A stretch of DNA of 64,000 nucleotides from Hydractinia symbiolongicarpus (taxonomy: Eukaryota > Cnidaria > Hydrozoa > Anthoathecata > Hydractiniidae), in the NCBI RefSeq assembly GCF_029227915.1, contig NC_079887.1, positions 18,471,650 to 18,535,649 on the forward strand. Reading direction: 5' to 3'. Below, in pieces: positions 1 to 12,259 of this stretch (position 1 is the stretch's first letter; each line of letters opens with the position of its first letter). The translations under genes and the position numbers were made by a program. The notes beneath the pieces were generated by a model. That model did not search any database, was not told where the DNA came from, and saw only the letters and a program-made list of their open reading frames with translations.

Positions 1-123
1 ATTTCGTCTTGATGTTATCGACTTCTTGGTCAACATTTGAGCTGATACGTTTGGCTCTATGGAGGTCACCGACGACGGCGTTACGTTTGTAACGTGGACC
101 TTTGACAGCCATGGGATTGGTAA

Positions 124-369
124 CTAGTCAAATGATTTAAGATATTCTGTCCCTTTTCTCCAGGCTAATTTCCATTTGGATTCGCCATAGTCATACCTTG
201 ATTTTATGTTCAAAGGAATATCCTTTTTGGCGAAAAGGTGTGGTATTGAGGCAGTAAACTTTAGGATCCTCTTGCAATTTGCATAGGACGATGGTGAGTC
301 ATTGACATATCTAACAAGGTAATCTGTTCTAGTAGCATCAATTTCGTAAGTAAACCATGAAATTTCCAT
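124..369 (-). pseudogene. SET-domain (KMT5A-like) methyltransferase fragment
   Basis: The 81 residues read like the C-terminal half of a SET domain of the KMT5A/SETD8 type, which methylates histone H4 lysine 20. The visible pieces are an IDATR segment, VRYVNDSPSSYANC in the place of the usual RLVNHS substrate-pocket motif, and KDIPLNIKSRYDYG matching the RDI-x-GEE-x-YDYG motif. The segment then ends at a stop. No upstream half (post-I-SET or catalytic N-terminal part) is present here, and a CAAGATGTAG just upstream could be a splice acceptor. It is either a last exon of a diverged host gene or a retro-copied or decayed fragment. The GEE residues normally found before YDYG are missing, which argues against full activity. 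Confidence in the family is moderate and in function low. Confidence 0.5.
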
Positions 370-479
370 CTACATCTTGCAAACTTTAGCTACTTCATGT
401 GCCTCATCAGCATTCAACAAGGTGCCGCGATAACTGAGAAGTGCATCTTTTTTCCTGTAATCTCTTCTTGCAAATATAC

Positions 480-1412
480 CATGTCCTAAATGTTGAAAAA
501 GTTTACATTTTATTTAAAACCCTCTTCGGTCCGGCTATTTTTCAATCATATTCAGACGTTAAAGCGCGTGTTATAATTGATGCAAACTATCAAACCTTTT
601 TATCTATAACTGCGGCGTTAAGCAAGACTGCAAGTTAGCTCCAACGCTTTATGGAATTTATGCAGCGATTACACTGTGGATTGCCTTTACAGATATCAAA
701 CACGGACATTCTGTTTTGATTCATTTTCGTACTGATGGGATTATTTTTAACTTAAAAAAACTAAAAGCGAACACTAAAGCTTTCTTTGAATATATAAGAG
801 AAGGTCAATACCCTGATGATATAGCAATCCTAAGCGATACGGATTACGGTTTGCAGACTTTACTCTCAGCATACAATGAAACTTCAAAGCGTTTTGGACT
901 GCGAATTAATGGAGAAAGACCGAAGTCATGTGCTTGGGTCCAGAAATAGACTTTTTATTGAAAGACGAGATAACTGCGCGTATGCAAGCTGCTTCGTGTG
1001 TCTACGGTCGACTTAAGCAACGTGTTTTTAAAAAACGAAATTTGACAACTGTGGCAAAAATCACTGTCTACCCATACTTCTCTACGGAAATGACACATGG
1101 ACATTGTATTCCCACGAAATAAAAAAACTTGGAAATCTTTAGCAACGTCATCTCAGAGCCATTATGAAAATCAAATGGGATGACTTCATCAGTAATGAAG
1201 AATTTCTGAACAGAACGCGTTGCGAAGACATTGAGATTCCTTTAGCGAAAAGGCGACTAAGGTGGCTCGGCCACATCTGTCGAATGGATGACTCACGGAC
1301 GGTGAAAAGGGTATTCTATGGTGAGCTGGCTAAAGGTAGCCGAAAAGCTGGTCGACCGAAATTACGTTTTAAAGACAATTGCAAGCGAACTCTTAAACTT
1401 GCTGACTGTTAA
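480..1412 (+). pseudogene. Decayed non-LTR retrotransposon reverse transcriptase
   Basis: Three frames together read through the second half of a LINE reverse transcriptase. About 600-715 gives VKQDCKLAPTLYGIYAA (RT motif B region). About 716-949 gives FRTDGIIFNLKKLKANTK and then EGQYPDDIAILSDT, where the catalytic YADD box reads YPDD. About 928-1122 gives the thumb. About 1164-1412 gives RRLRWLGHICRMDDSR and a KAGRPKLRFKD tail, which is the typical C terminus of these ORF2 proteins. At least two frameshifts and internal stops separate the pieces, and no endonuclease half is present, so it is a 5'-truncated dead copy. I cannot assign the clade. Confidence 0.65.
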
Positions 1413-3506
1413 ATTTTATTTTGTTAATGTTTGTATATTACTTGTTCGCGAGTTGAGGCAAATATATATATACACACACGGGAAAGAAACAAAGACAATT
1501 GCTACATTCAATGCTATAGTTTTATGCTTTCGCAATGTTCAGTTGAATAAATTGACATTTAAACCGTAAGAAGAACAACAGAGGGATTCTAGTTGATGTT
1601 ACAAAGTTGTGTTGTAAGTTTCAAGTACTAAGGATAATCCTAAAAAGAGTCACTAATTTTCCCGACTATGAGGATTTCATAGAGATTTTTAGGGGTAGTT
1701 TCGAGTAATAGCCAATATCACAACCTCTGAGAGATATGGGACCAAAAAATCTGGCACGCAGGTGTATAATAGAAAAATATTGAACTCCATATGTATTATA
1801 GCCATACTGTATATCATAAAAAAGTTATTAAAAATAACCGCCCGGGAGTGCGGAATCCGCTTCCCCTGCCTGACCGATTGGAGTTAACCCTATTCGGACT
1901 GGGTTATAGGTGGGCTAGCGAAGTCGCGAACAGGAGGGGTGGCATGTTCTACCATCGTAACTTCTCGGGTTGGGTGGTAATTCTTAAAAATTGGTACGGG
2001 TGACGCCTGTCACGTGAGAATTAAAAACCATGCTTGAAATGAAGCTGAAGTCTACTATTCACTTTGTGAGATATGACCCTTGATAAGAATTTATAGCATT
2101 TTAAATTTTAGAGAGTTTACTATGGTGTTTTTAGGCAATGTGTGATAAGTCCTAACGTGATCAACAGTTAGTCACGAAGTTCTAACAATTGAGCAAATAA
2201 TTCGGAACACAATTTGAAATTACCATAGGTACTTTATGCAAACCTCCTTCCTCGTCATTTACCGGATACTCAGTAGGGTTAAGGCATAAATTTAGAAAAG
2301 CAACCAAAGAAATTATCCCAGTGGCTTTAGAAATCAACATTTTTTTAAAGAAGTACATATAATATACCAATTACAGGATCGATAAATACTGAGTTAATCC
2401 TTCGCCATCGGACAAGAGTGTAGGTGGGTCATCGTCGAGGTGCTGCATAATCCTTTACCTAAAAATAATTATAATAAAGTTCTGAAAGATATGAGAACTA
2501 AGCATTTGGCAAGAATGTGCGTAATGAATACACGCCTTTATATACCGTAAGTACTGGATTAAGCGCCCGGGTGCTTATTTACAATTATGAATTTTAGAGG
2601 GGCGCATATGTGAATGAAATCCCGTATGAAATCTCATTTTTATGTCATGTTAAAGTTCTCCGTTAAACCTCCCAATAAGGTTCTTACCCTAATCCTGACC
2701 CTGGCCCTCTGGTTGGGAAATAACCGGCAAGCACCAAACTTTTTATTGGGAAACTATAATGCTTGTAAAATATAAAAACAGAACAGAACATATGTATGTA
2801 ACAGGTATAAGTAACATGTATCTGATAAGTGTTCTTAATATATAGTGAACTGCATAAACGAAAAGATAGATAAAAAAAACTAATTATGATATGAAATTTC
2901 ACGGTTTGACCATGAAAGAACCAAGTTTATAAGAACATAAATTTTAGTACATTTTAAGAACATTTAAGGCATAATAACAGTAAAATTAAGAGCAATTTGA
3001 GAAAATTTTGAGGCTTTAAATTGGAGAAGTTGAAAACATTAAAAGGCTTCCTTCAGGATCAGCATTCTTATAAAAAACATGCACTTTAAGGAGTTTCCAA
3101 TGTTTACAAAAGTTTTTTTGCACATGCGCCGGAATTTCAGTAGATAGAAAATATAAACAAAGAACATGTAAAACATGACTGAAAAAATGATGAAAAGACC
3201 AATAAAAACCAATGTATAAGCAACAAAAAAGTGAAATTTCGAACTATTCGAATTTCACAAAACACATTATTCTTAAAATATTCCTAAAATTTCGGATTTT
3301 GAGCCTAGTCCAAAAGCGATAGCATTTCGTCAATTTTTAATTATTTTAGAATAGTCAAATCATGTCCAGTGTCCAATGAGATTTTAACAGTCAACGTAAG
3401 TAAAATATATGTCTAAACAAGCCACAATTCCGATAACATTAAATGTCAAGCCTACAGTGTGATATAACGATATACGTGAGTATTATTTGTGTATTATTAT
3501 TAATTT
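1413..3506. other. No gene recognised
   Basis: AT-rich DNA without a supported gene. A GC-richer island lies at about 1840-2011 and reads open on the + strand for 70 codons, but it matches nothing I recognise. Short open frames on the minus strand (about 2182-2370 and 2684-2902) look like chance. Confidence 0.5.
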
Positions 3507-3632
3507 GAGGTACAAAATGATGTTGGACTTTATTAAAGAGCTTAAAAAGTTGGTTAACAAGTCTTTAAATTTTTAAAACTACTGATAAAGTGTTTTTTAA
3601 CACTATAAAAGTCCAACATCATTTTATACCTC
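3507..3632. repeat. Short inverted-repeat element (MITE-like)
   Basis: Two 25-bp arms, 3507-3531 and 3608-3632, are inverted copies of each other with one mismatch. They start with GAGGTA(C/T)AAAATGATGTTGG and enclose about 76 bp of AT-rich DNA. The size and structure fit a small non-autonomous DNA transposon. No clear target duplication could be read, so the superfamily is unassigned. Confidence 0.75.
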
Positions 3633-5456
3633 GCGTTCCCTTTAACAAAAGCTACATGCTTCCTTATAAGAAACACGTTTTTAAAAAACATGCAGATAAG
3701 AATACTTTTAACTGGTAAGTCGCAAAAATCGAAAAATTTGAAAAAGTAAATTTAAGAATCAACAAGACTCATACTGAAAAGCATTATAAAGCCTATTTTC
3801 CACTTCAAGAAAATTTTCCGCAGCACGAAACGGAGAAGTAAGCGTACTTAAAATCTTTACATCACGTGAACGGAAAATCTTTTTGTCCGTTTTGTTTCCT
3901 TTATGTGGAAAATAGCCTTAAAGGTTTAAGATAGGAGCCACATTGTATATTTTTTTTTTCTTTTGTCTGAAAGACAGAAGTGAAATTCTACTGTGGGTTT
4001 AAAAACCTGGATGTAAACACACCTAAGTACAGTAACAAATGACTGCAGTCGTCGTAATAAATATTCTTAAAAAATATTAATTTAGTCACTTGCAAATACT
4101 AATACTGTGTTATTTCCAAACTTTTCCCCGCAAAAATGTGCTAATAATAATGACCTTTAATCAAAACTAGTAATTGTTTACAATTATTATATGCAACAAA
4201 TTGTGTAAATATGACAGAATCTGCCATTTATCATTGACATTTAATGTCCTGAGTTAAAGGCATTGTGCTAGCGTGAAAAAAGCTTAATTCATGTAAGTTT
4301 AGTTGACATTTTTGAGAATGTACTAACACAAAACAAAATATAAGTTTGCGGACATGAAACGAATTGAATATAAAATTCAATACAAACCTTATACAGTTAT
4401 ACCAAGAAAATAAAATCACAGTTAAATGCGGCTTTAAAAGGCTATACACATTAGCTATGCTTGACACATAATAACACTAATCGAGTAGCAAAACATGTAA
4501 AACTTTGCCCAACAAACACAATCACAATAAAGGCAGAACAAGTTTAGCAATAGCTATCATTTTGATAGTGACACAAAATAATATTAGACAATATATTGGA
4601 TGTAAACATCTAAAAAGAATTAAAAAAACTGCAGACAAATCTTCACCCCTTCTCTTCCATAAACACTATATATCACTTTACATTGGATCTTTACAATAAT
4701 AGCTAGCTAACATATGATTTTCATTTATATATCTATATACATTTTAAAAATCAACTGACTGAGGAAACGACTAAATCCTTTGTGTGACATTCTTTTCATG
4801 ACGGTGAGCTGGCTTGTTTAGCTGAGATCTTACCATTGGTTAAAAAATCCTCTAGATGAATTCTGTTGTTTACATTTCAGCTCTTTCGACCCTGGCATCT
4901 ACGTGGCTGAAAAAAAGATGAAGAGGCTAGGTAAAGCAAATTAATTATCAGTCCATTTCATCACATGAATGCATTTTTAAGAGTTTAGATGAATTCAAAT
5001 ATATTTCATTTTTTCCTGCCACGCAAATGCCAGAGTACCGCTGAAAAGTAAACAAAAACGTCACGCTGGAATTCAAATCAGCCTTGTCGAGATCTTGGTT
5101 GTCTCCACCAATTTATTTTATAATCAAATTTCCTTTGAGTGATCTGTTTCAAAATAAAAACAAAACTTTTGTGCCCCCCTTATGTGAACATAAAAAAAAC
5201 ATCAAGTTCTTGATGCTTAACTGCTTAAGAGTTTAGCTACTGGCTAGCTAGGAACTAAATGAATGCAACTGACTAACCAGGTAACTACACAAAAGACAAT
5301 ATATCTTCTTAAGAAACTAAAACTATCACATTAATTACCTTTTTATTTAAAATAGCTAACTAACAGTTCTTACATTCACACCAGTCATTTTCTCACCGCC
5401 TTAAGTTGCCATCTTTAAATAGTTAAATTGTTAAAAATTGTACGGCAGCCGTAAGA
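3633..5456. other. No gene recognised
   Basis: AT-rich non-coding DNA. Open frames at about 4231-4467 (-) and 4505-4699 (+) have no recognisable domain and are probably chance. Confidence 0.5.
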
Positions 5457-5611
5457 GATGCAATTCTATCCTATAGCGATGAAAGTCTATCCGACAACGA
5501 TGCAAATCTATCCGATAGCGATGCAAATCTATCCTACAGCGATGCAATTCTATCCGGTTGCCGTCAAACGATGCAAATATATCCGAAAATGATGCAAATC
5601 TATCCGAAAAT
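5457..5611. repeat. 21-bp tandem repeat, about 7 copies
   Basis: Units of the form GATGCAAATCTATCCGATAGC follow each other with small substitutions. One unit is expanded to 29 bp. The array lies directly before an ATT microsatellite and a SINE. Confidence 0.85.
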
Positions 5612-5621
5612 CAACAATCCA

Positions 5622-5623
<2 letters not shown>

Positions 5624-5704
<81 letters not shown>
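5624..5704. repeat. (ATT)n microsatellite, about 27 units
   Basis: An uninterrupted trinucleotide run that ends exactly where the tRNA-like SINE head begins. It may be the tail of an earlier SINE copy. Confidence 0.95.
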
Positions 5705-5955
5705 GTGGCGGGTGGCCTAGTGGTTATGGCGTTTGCTTCTTAATCATAAGGTCCGTGGTTCGGTCCACAGCGCGGGCATGTTTAGCAAGTGTACCACAGC
5801 TACGGGTCAACCTTGCCATGTGAGGGAAATTGGGTAGGCTACCGGTGAATACCTAACGTATACATTCAGAACACAGGACCCACATTAATAACAGTGTTTC
5901 CAACACTGAAGTGGCTTCATCCTGTATAAATATTCAGGATGATGATTATAACATT
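5705..5955 (+). repeat. tRNA-derived SINE, tRNA-Lys-like head
   Basis: The head contains a perfect polymerase III A box (TGGCCTAGTGG, 5713-5723) and a near-consensus B box (GGTTCGGTCC, 5757-5766). Between them is an anticodon-loop-like CTTCTTAATC resembling tRNA-Lys(CTT). About 170 bp of unrelated body follows, ending in an AT-rich tail (GGATGATGATTATA...). The spacing of the two boxes fits a tRNA promoter, but the flanking stems do not form a complete cloverleaf, so it is a SINE and not a functional tRNA gene. It ends where the BEL-A insertion starts. Confidence 0.75.
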
Positions 5956-5960
5956 ATAAC

Positions 5961-6243
5961 TGTTTTGTGAATCATACAGATAGAAAATTTGTGGAAATGT
6001 ATAATCAAACATGAGATTCTCTTGGCTTGGCAAGTTCGATTACCTATACAATGAACAAAATAAACCTTTAGTTACTAACATAATCAAAAATACAAGAAAG
6101 ATAGTTAAAAAAAATTTGTCGTAATTGTCGTATTGCATTCTGCTTTCTCAGTTGCCTTATTGGCGTCCGTACTCTACGATATCGTTTGTTTATCTTGTGC
6201 ACTGCCGGTTGCCGAAAGCGTTCCGCGAACGAAGTTCGAAACA
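5961..6243 (-). repeat. BEL-A 3' LTR
   Basis: 283-bp repeat matching 11951-12259. It lies at the left because the element runs on the minus strand. Confidence 0.93.
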
Positions 6244-6261
6244 CTCCCCACCACAATATAC

Positions 6262-8409
6262 TCAGCCTATAGTTTGTCTCTCTTCGGCCGGAATAAGCAC
6301 TATTAGTCTTTGAACTGGTCGTTCTATTCTCGTATATCGAATACCTCCGTAGCTGTTAGCGTCGTTCTCGTTGCGAATGTTTTTGTAAGATACAGTTACA
6401 CGTCTCACCTTTCCGTCGTCTCCAGGATGTGTCTCTGTGACCACTCCCATTTTCCATTCTCCTCGGATAGCGTTACTGTCCTGGATAAGTACAACGTCAT
6501 CTTTTTGCACGTTACGCCTCGCAAGATGCCATTTGGGTTGCATGATCATGTTGGGGAAAACATCGCGGGACCACTTCTTCCAAAATGAGTTAACTACAGC
6601 TTCAATAAAGTCGAGCCTATGTTTGTTGCTAATTCTTTCTTTAAATGGCCCTTGCGGCGATTTGTTAGAAGCCCGCCCTAAAATAAGATCGTTGGGGCAT
6701 AGATAAGAGCCATCCGGTGTCGTTGGGTGTGAACCGATTGGCCGTTGATTAACAATTTGGGCCACTTCAAACATGACGGTTTGTAGTTCGCTAAACGTCA
6801 TAATTTGCTCTCCGATTGTTGCATTTAGTACTCGTTTCACTGATTTCACTAAAGCTTCTGTCACACCATTGAACCATGGGCCATCGGCTGGAGAAAACCT
6901 CCACGTCGTGTTGTATTTTAGACCATATCGCTGAATCGACGACTGGCTCATACCTTGAATTGCAGTCTTTAGTTCGTTAGATGCCCCCACAAGCTGGGAA
7001 GCTGGATCGCTGTAAATCCTGCGCGGCCAACCCCGTAAACTAGAAAATCGTCGTAGCACTTGAAGAAAAGCATCTGTCGAGTAGTCGTGGCTTAAATCGA
7101 TGTAAACTGCTCTTGACACCATACATGTCATTATTACACCATAACACTTTCCTCTGACTCGTTTTTGAACTTCGCCACGAATGAGGTATGGTCCAAAGAA
7201 ATCCAAACTGGTTGAACTAAACGGTGGCGACGGGCGAAGTCTCTCAACAGGGAGGCTACTCATGACTTGAAGACTCTTTTCCTTGCGTTTCCTTATACAG
7301 ATAACACATTGCGACAGTATTCCTTTCACTAAGGCTCTCACTCCAATGATCCAGTAGTGCGACCTAATTCTTGATATCGCCGCTGATATCCCCAAGTGTC
7401 CACTCAACTTATGCTCTGTTGGGGCAATAAGATAGGATAGCCTGTGATTTGCTGGTAAAAGGATGATCTTTTGCTTGTTCCACGTCGCCTCCATCCATCG
7501 CTCTGTCCGACCACCCACCACCAGAATTTCATCTTCATACTTCGGACACAGCTTAATATACTTTCCCTTCTTAACTTCGTCCTCGATAGTTCTCTGAGCT
7601 TCCTTGATCCAAAAATTGTCTGCATATTGCCGGTCCTCTATTGTCAGCTCGCCTTTGCCTATTTCTCTACCTTGGTTGGTCGACAGGAATCTTTTGTATA
7701 ATCTTAGGATTCTTGATGTCGTATTTCTAAGTAGCTCGAGTTTGCTGAAGCGCTCAATATCGATCCTCTCAGCTAAAGTTTCTACACACTGACCATCGGA
7801 CACAGCGACAAAAGAAATCTTTGGACATTCTGGTAATTCTTTTATGGTGGTGGTACTTTGAACGGGCCAGTTATCAACGCATCGAGACAAAAATCGTGGT
7901 CTGGTCTGCCAAATGCTTTCCCTTTTGAGATCTTTTGGATGTTTTCCCCTGGTGATCCAATCAGCTATGTTTAGAGATCCCTTCACCCAAAACCATTCTG
8001 ATGGACTGGTAGAGTGTTGTATTTCGCCAATTCTGTTTGCAGCAAATGTGTTGAAACCATAACTTTCCTTCGAGATCATCGCTTTGACTATTTCACTATC
8101 AACTATGTGATACACTTTTGAGAACTTCAATTTAGTCTCCTTTTCGATAAAGCATCTGATGCGCTTACTTAAAACAGCAGCAATTAACTCCAAGCGCACA
8201 ATGTCAATTATCCTTATAGGTGCGACTCGATTCTTAGCCACAATGATTCTACTTCCAAATGACCCGTCAATCAGTTCCCATCTGGCGTAAGCCACGGCAC
8301 CATATGCTGTTCCAGATGCATCAGAAAATATGACTAATGTAGGTTCTCCAACAGCTTTCTTCGGTTTGATGGCTCGCGGGTAAGAAATCCTTTGTAATTC
8401 AGGTAGCAC
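6262..8409 (-). pseudogene. BEL-A pol, RNase H and integrase part
   Basis: An open frame of about 715 codons that continues upstream without a start, so it is a pol segment and not a separate gene. The first third carries the Pao RNase H region (VIFSDASGTAYGAVAY, VRLELIAAVLSKR, HIVDSEIVKAMI). It is followed by a zinc-binding region with HLGISAAISRIRSHYW and CVIC. The integrase core shows D in SLDFFGPY, D in IYSDPASQ and E in GVTEALVKSVKR, consistent with a DDE active site. The C terminus (DVVLIQDSNAIRGEWKMGVV) matches the Pao integrase tail domain. The reading frame differs from that of the RT segment upstream. Confidence 0.9.
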
Positions 8410-8513
8410 TTGAAAGAATTCACGCCATTCATAATATCTCTCATTGATAATATCTCTCTTCTTGTGAATCTTAATGGCTTTGAAGTCTGTTGGAATCGGT
8501 AGAGGCGTTGACT

Positions 8514-10232
8514 TTACTTGTTGATATCAAAAAGTAAGTGGTCAACTTTAAATTGCCATTTCATTCTAAGCACTTTCTCCGTATCCTCATTATCTAATTT
8601 ACCAATTGGATGAGTTCCATTACTACCTGGTTTCTCTAACCCAGATATCGTCCATTCCTTAATCTTAAAACCACCCGTTGCAAGAATGATATCGATCTCC
8701 CGAGTTCGCTGAATTGCTTCCTCTGCGTTATCAACGTTGTCTGTGATGTCTTCCATGTAACTGTTGTCTATAATTGCTTTACACGCTATGGGGTAGTTCT
8801 GCCTTTGCTTTTCTGCCGTCTTTCGTAGGGCGACCATAGCCATAGTCGCGGAAGGTTTGTCTCCAGAATTTACAGCTGTCATCGCATACGTGTTTGGTTC
8901 TTTATCTGTCTGAAGATCTCGCCATAAGAACAAGTGTGTCATCTGATCACGAACTGGTATTTTTATAGCGTGAAACATTTTTGATATATCGCCAAGAAGG
9001 GCTACACGATTTTCTCTGAATCTCAGCAAGACCCCCAGCAACGTGTTCAGCATATCTGGGCCTTTAGCATAATATTCGTTGAGGACATGGCCGTGGAAGT
9101 TGGCACTGCTGTTAAATACAATTCTACACGGTGTACTTTTAGAATCCGGCTTAAGGACGGCATGGTGAGAAATGTAATGAATTGGTCCGCGATACTGATT
9201 CAATTCTTCCGTACTGACTATTCTGGAAGCTCCCCTTTTAATCATGTCTTGAATCTGTCGATTGTAAGTATCAGCATGTTCTAAGTTCTTTAGTAAGCGT
9301 TTTTCGGTTGACTGTAACCTTGCTAGCACAACCGATCTATTGTTTGGAAGTTCATGGGGGTTCTTTATCCATGGATAAGCCGCCTCCCACTTTTTCTCGG
9401 TTTTATCATATTTTAAGTTATCTTCAATTAGCCTGTATTCTCTCTCTTCCTTCAGTGTCATATCCTTTCCCCCTGGATGACAGTTTCCACATTTGCAAGA
9501 AACACATCTAGGTGTACACTGAATTCCTAAGCTTTCAATAGAAAAGAATTTGTTTAGATGCCCTTGAACATGGCAGACCTGTGCATTTTCCACTCTTTTA
9601 TTAAATACACCTTTTCTCACTGGCTGGCAACAACCTACTAGGCGGCCAAATCTATTCTGAAGTACAAGTAAATGTCCTGCAACTTTTATCGGCACTGGAT
9701 GGAAAGCCGCGTAGTCGTATCCAATGAGACAATCTATACGACCTCCAACTTGCGGTCTGTTAATACTGGTATGTGGAATGTCTGCTGTCAGTTCAGGATT
9801 GTCATTCGTGTGCAATCCAGCAATGTCATTAGAAATAACGTCAATCCCTAAGACATTAAATCGAACATGCCGATTGTTCTCATCAATGCGCGTAACATTG
9901 TATTTCATAGATTCGATAAGAGAAACTTCTCCACCGACTTTTGTTATCTCCAGTCTTGTACTCCTTCCGCTCAAATTTAGTCTTCTGGCTGCGTCGAAAG
10001 TAATTAGTGAAATAGTGCTTCCTCCATCCCACAGGACATTTATTTTATTTTTGTTACTGCCTCTACTGTAACATGTTACTTCCTGGACTTGAAGAATGAC
10101 CTCTCTTTTTTGAGCGAATGAGCGACCATGAAATACAGCTCCAGAAGCGTGCGCTTCATGTAGAAGTTGGTGATGGGGCAATCCACACTCCTCTTCGCGA
10201 CATTTGAATCCTCTCTTGCAATTGTTAGCCAC
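8514..10232 (-). pseudogene. BEL-A gag 3' end, protease and reverse transcriptase
   Basis: The frame starts inside gag. A zinc-knuckle region (CLEVGHVANNCKRGFKC) extends upstream to about 10316 and is cut by an in-frame TAA near 10317. An aspartic protease follows with the active-site text VLWDGGSTISLI, and then the Pao reverse transcriptase with PCRIVFNSSA, ALLGDISKMFHAIKIP (motif A) and NSYMEDITD in the YxDD position. The last motif reads YMED, so the first catalytic aspartate is replaced by glutamate. The frame stops at about 8514 just past the RT. The connector with the usual IYDPLG-type text is missing before the RNase H segment, which indicates a deletion plus frameshift at about 8410-8520. 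Confidence 0.88.
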
Positions 10233-10984
10233 ATGTCCTACTTCAAGACATGCAAAACAATTATAAAAACAGTTATACTTTTTGGTTAGATCAACTCTTT
10301 CTTCCGGAGATTTGCTTTAAAAGAGTCTGCATCGCCAGATAGGATGGTCCCCGTTAACTTGGTGCAACCAGCAGCGCTGCTTCGATGTATTCTCAAGGCT
10401 ATTTCGGGGATCTCAAGAGTCGCTTAGATTAACATTTCCGCGAAATTCATCACATGATGTGATATTGGAGCACTTGTATTCAATTCTCTCGCGATACGTT
10501 AAGAGTAATTTCAATAGTGCTGGGAATTTGTTTCGCGATATCTCTACCCTCTGTTCTCCAGTCGCTGTTTTTATCCACTCCTTCTGGACTTCATCCGATA
10601 GCCTTTCCTCAATAACCGAAACAATAGTAGCGTTGTTTATCTCTTGTTCCCTTCCCAGTCGTGCAAGTTCTCTGTGTGCTCTCTAAACGGTGTTAATCAG
10701 GTTTAAAGTGCTCTCCACATCGGAATCCTCACACTTCGACATTTCTTTAATGTCTGCCTATATTGCGTCGACATGCTTACCTTTATCGCCATATTTCTTG
10801 TCTAATCGCGCCCAAATTTCATTGATGTCATCTAACGACTTGACCTGTTCTTTAACGTTATCATTTAAGTAAGATTTTAGAACAAACTCAGCTTGATCGG
10901 TCTTGTATGCGGGGAGTATATATTTGACAAAATCGCTTTTGAATTTAGGATACTTTCTTAAGTTCCCGCTAAATGATTAAAATT

Positions 10985-11689
10985 TTAGTCTCTCCAAACG
11001 CAATCCTGACGAAGAAGCATGTGTTTGTTGCCTATGCCCCCAAGGAAAACACGGGCCTCTGATCGAAGTTCATTACAGCGTCTCCATGCATCAAGGAAGC
11101 GCTCACTCTCTTCTCGGGTTGTTTCCTCATCTTTTAATGTCGACATGTATTCTTGTTGCACTTCTTCACAAACTTTCATCCTTTGATTTACCGTATTCTC
11201 TACCTCCTTCATTATCACAAATTTATCCTCAGTGTGGTCGCTGCTTCTTGACACCAAAAGTTTTGCCATAGAGTCCATGCATTCTGACAGTCTGGTCAAT
11301 TCAAACTCCATTCGTAATTTCAGCGTTAGCTCCCTTTCTTTGTCACGTTCTAACTCCTTTTTTGCGTGTTCCTCAGCCTCTGATTTCTGAATAAACCAAT
11401 TAGTTTTTTCTTCCAATTCACAATAGACGTTATTTAGTTCCTCTATCCAATTATCTTCCGTTTCTTGCTGTTCCGATGCCAAGATCGAAACAAATTGATC
11501 ATGCTTCTCCTGCACCACTATCCAAGCTTGTCTGAGATCTGAAAATCTATTTTTAATAGTGGCGAGAATAGCATTATTTTCAAGAGATTTTCGTAAGTTG
11601 TTAACTTGTCTTGTGTAAGTTCTTTTAGCTTGTGTGCGTTCCCTTTTCGCGTTCGACTGATCGGGTACATCGTTTTCTGTGGTGCTCAT
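10985..11689 (-). CDS. BEL-A Gag, N-terminal part
   Basis: 234 codons starting from a good ATG just inside the 5' leader. The protein is highly charged and predicted helical, with a long coiled-coil-like stretch (KSEAEEHAKKELERDKEREL) about residues 100-170. In BEL/Pao elements the N-terminal Gag part forms the particle. The rest of gag (about 10317-10984, - strand) is legible in fragments (KYILPAYKTDQAEF, EIWARLDKKYGDKGK) but has several stops. Confidence 0.7.
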   Translation of the reverse strand: MSTTENDVPDQSNAKRERTQAKRTYTRQVNNLRKSLENNAILATIKNRFSDLRQAWIVVQEKHDQFVSILASEQQETEDNWIEELNNVYCELEEKTNWFIQKSEAEEHAKKELERDKERELTLKLRMEFELTRLSECMDSMAKLLVSRSSDHTEDKFVIMKEVENTVNQRMKVCEEVQQEYMSTLKDEETTREESERFLDAWRRCNELRSEARVFLGGIGNKHMLLRQDCVWRD

Positions 11690-11950
11690 TTTTGGGGCGG
11701 GTCCGCAGTTTATAGCTGGCCGGTCCGAAATAGCCCCAAAGTAGCGTTTATTGGTCTACAGTGCTAATTGAAGCTACGAAGTCGCTTCAAAATTTTGGCT
11801 TTCTCGTGATTTTTTTAAGATGGCGATTTGGACAGTGATCTTGCGTAACATTAACAGTGAATTAAGTACATATATAAATTCAATAAATTCGGATATTCAG
11901 TTGATCTTATAATCGCCTTTGCGATACATCAAGTGTAGTCACTAATCGAA

Positions 11951-12259
11951 TGTTTTGTGGATCATACAGATAGAAAACAAATTTGTGGAAATGTATAATC
12001 AAACATGAGATTCTCTTGGCTTGGCAAGTTCGATTACCTATACAATGAACAAAAGAAAACTTTAGTTACTAACATAATCAAAAATACAAGAAAGATCGTT
12101 AAAAAAAAGACTGTCATTTTCTCACTTTTCGACCACGTATTTGTCGTATTGCATTCTGCTTTCTCAGCTGCCTTCTTAGCGTCTGTACTCTACGATATCG
12201 TTTATTTATCTTGTGCACTGCCGGTTGCCGAAAGCGTTCCGCGAACGAAGTTCGAAACA
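11951..12259 (-). repeat. BEL-A 5' LTR
   Basis: 309-bp repeat matching 5961-6243. It would hold the promoter of the element and ends at the ATAAC target duplication. Confidence 0.93.

Noticed and set aside
1791-2003. A 70-codon plus-strand frame in a GC-richer island
   Set aside because: No recognisable motif, starts in AT-rich DNA, no neighbouring exon.
5558-5743. A frame with a long leucine run
   Set aside because: It is the translation of the (ATT)n microsatellite.
5705-5775. A functional tRNA-Lys gene
   Set aside because: A and B boxes are present, but the acceptor and D stems do not pair properly and a SINE body follows.
6310-7792. Several plus-strand frames over the BEL-A pol region
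   Set aside because: They are shadows of the minus-strand RNase H and integrase frame, with no domain of their own.
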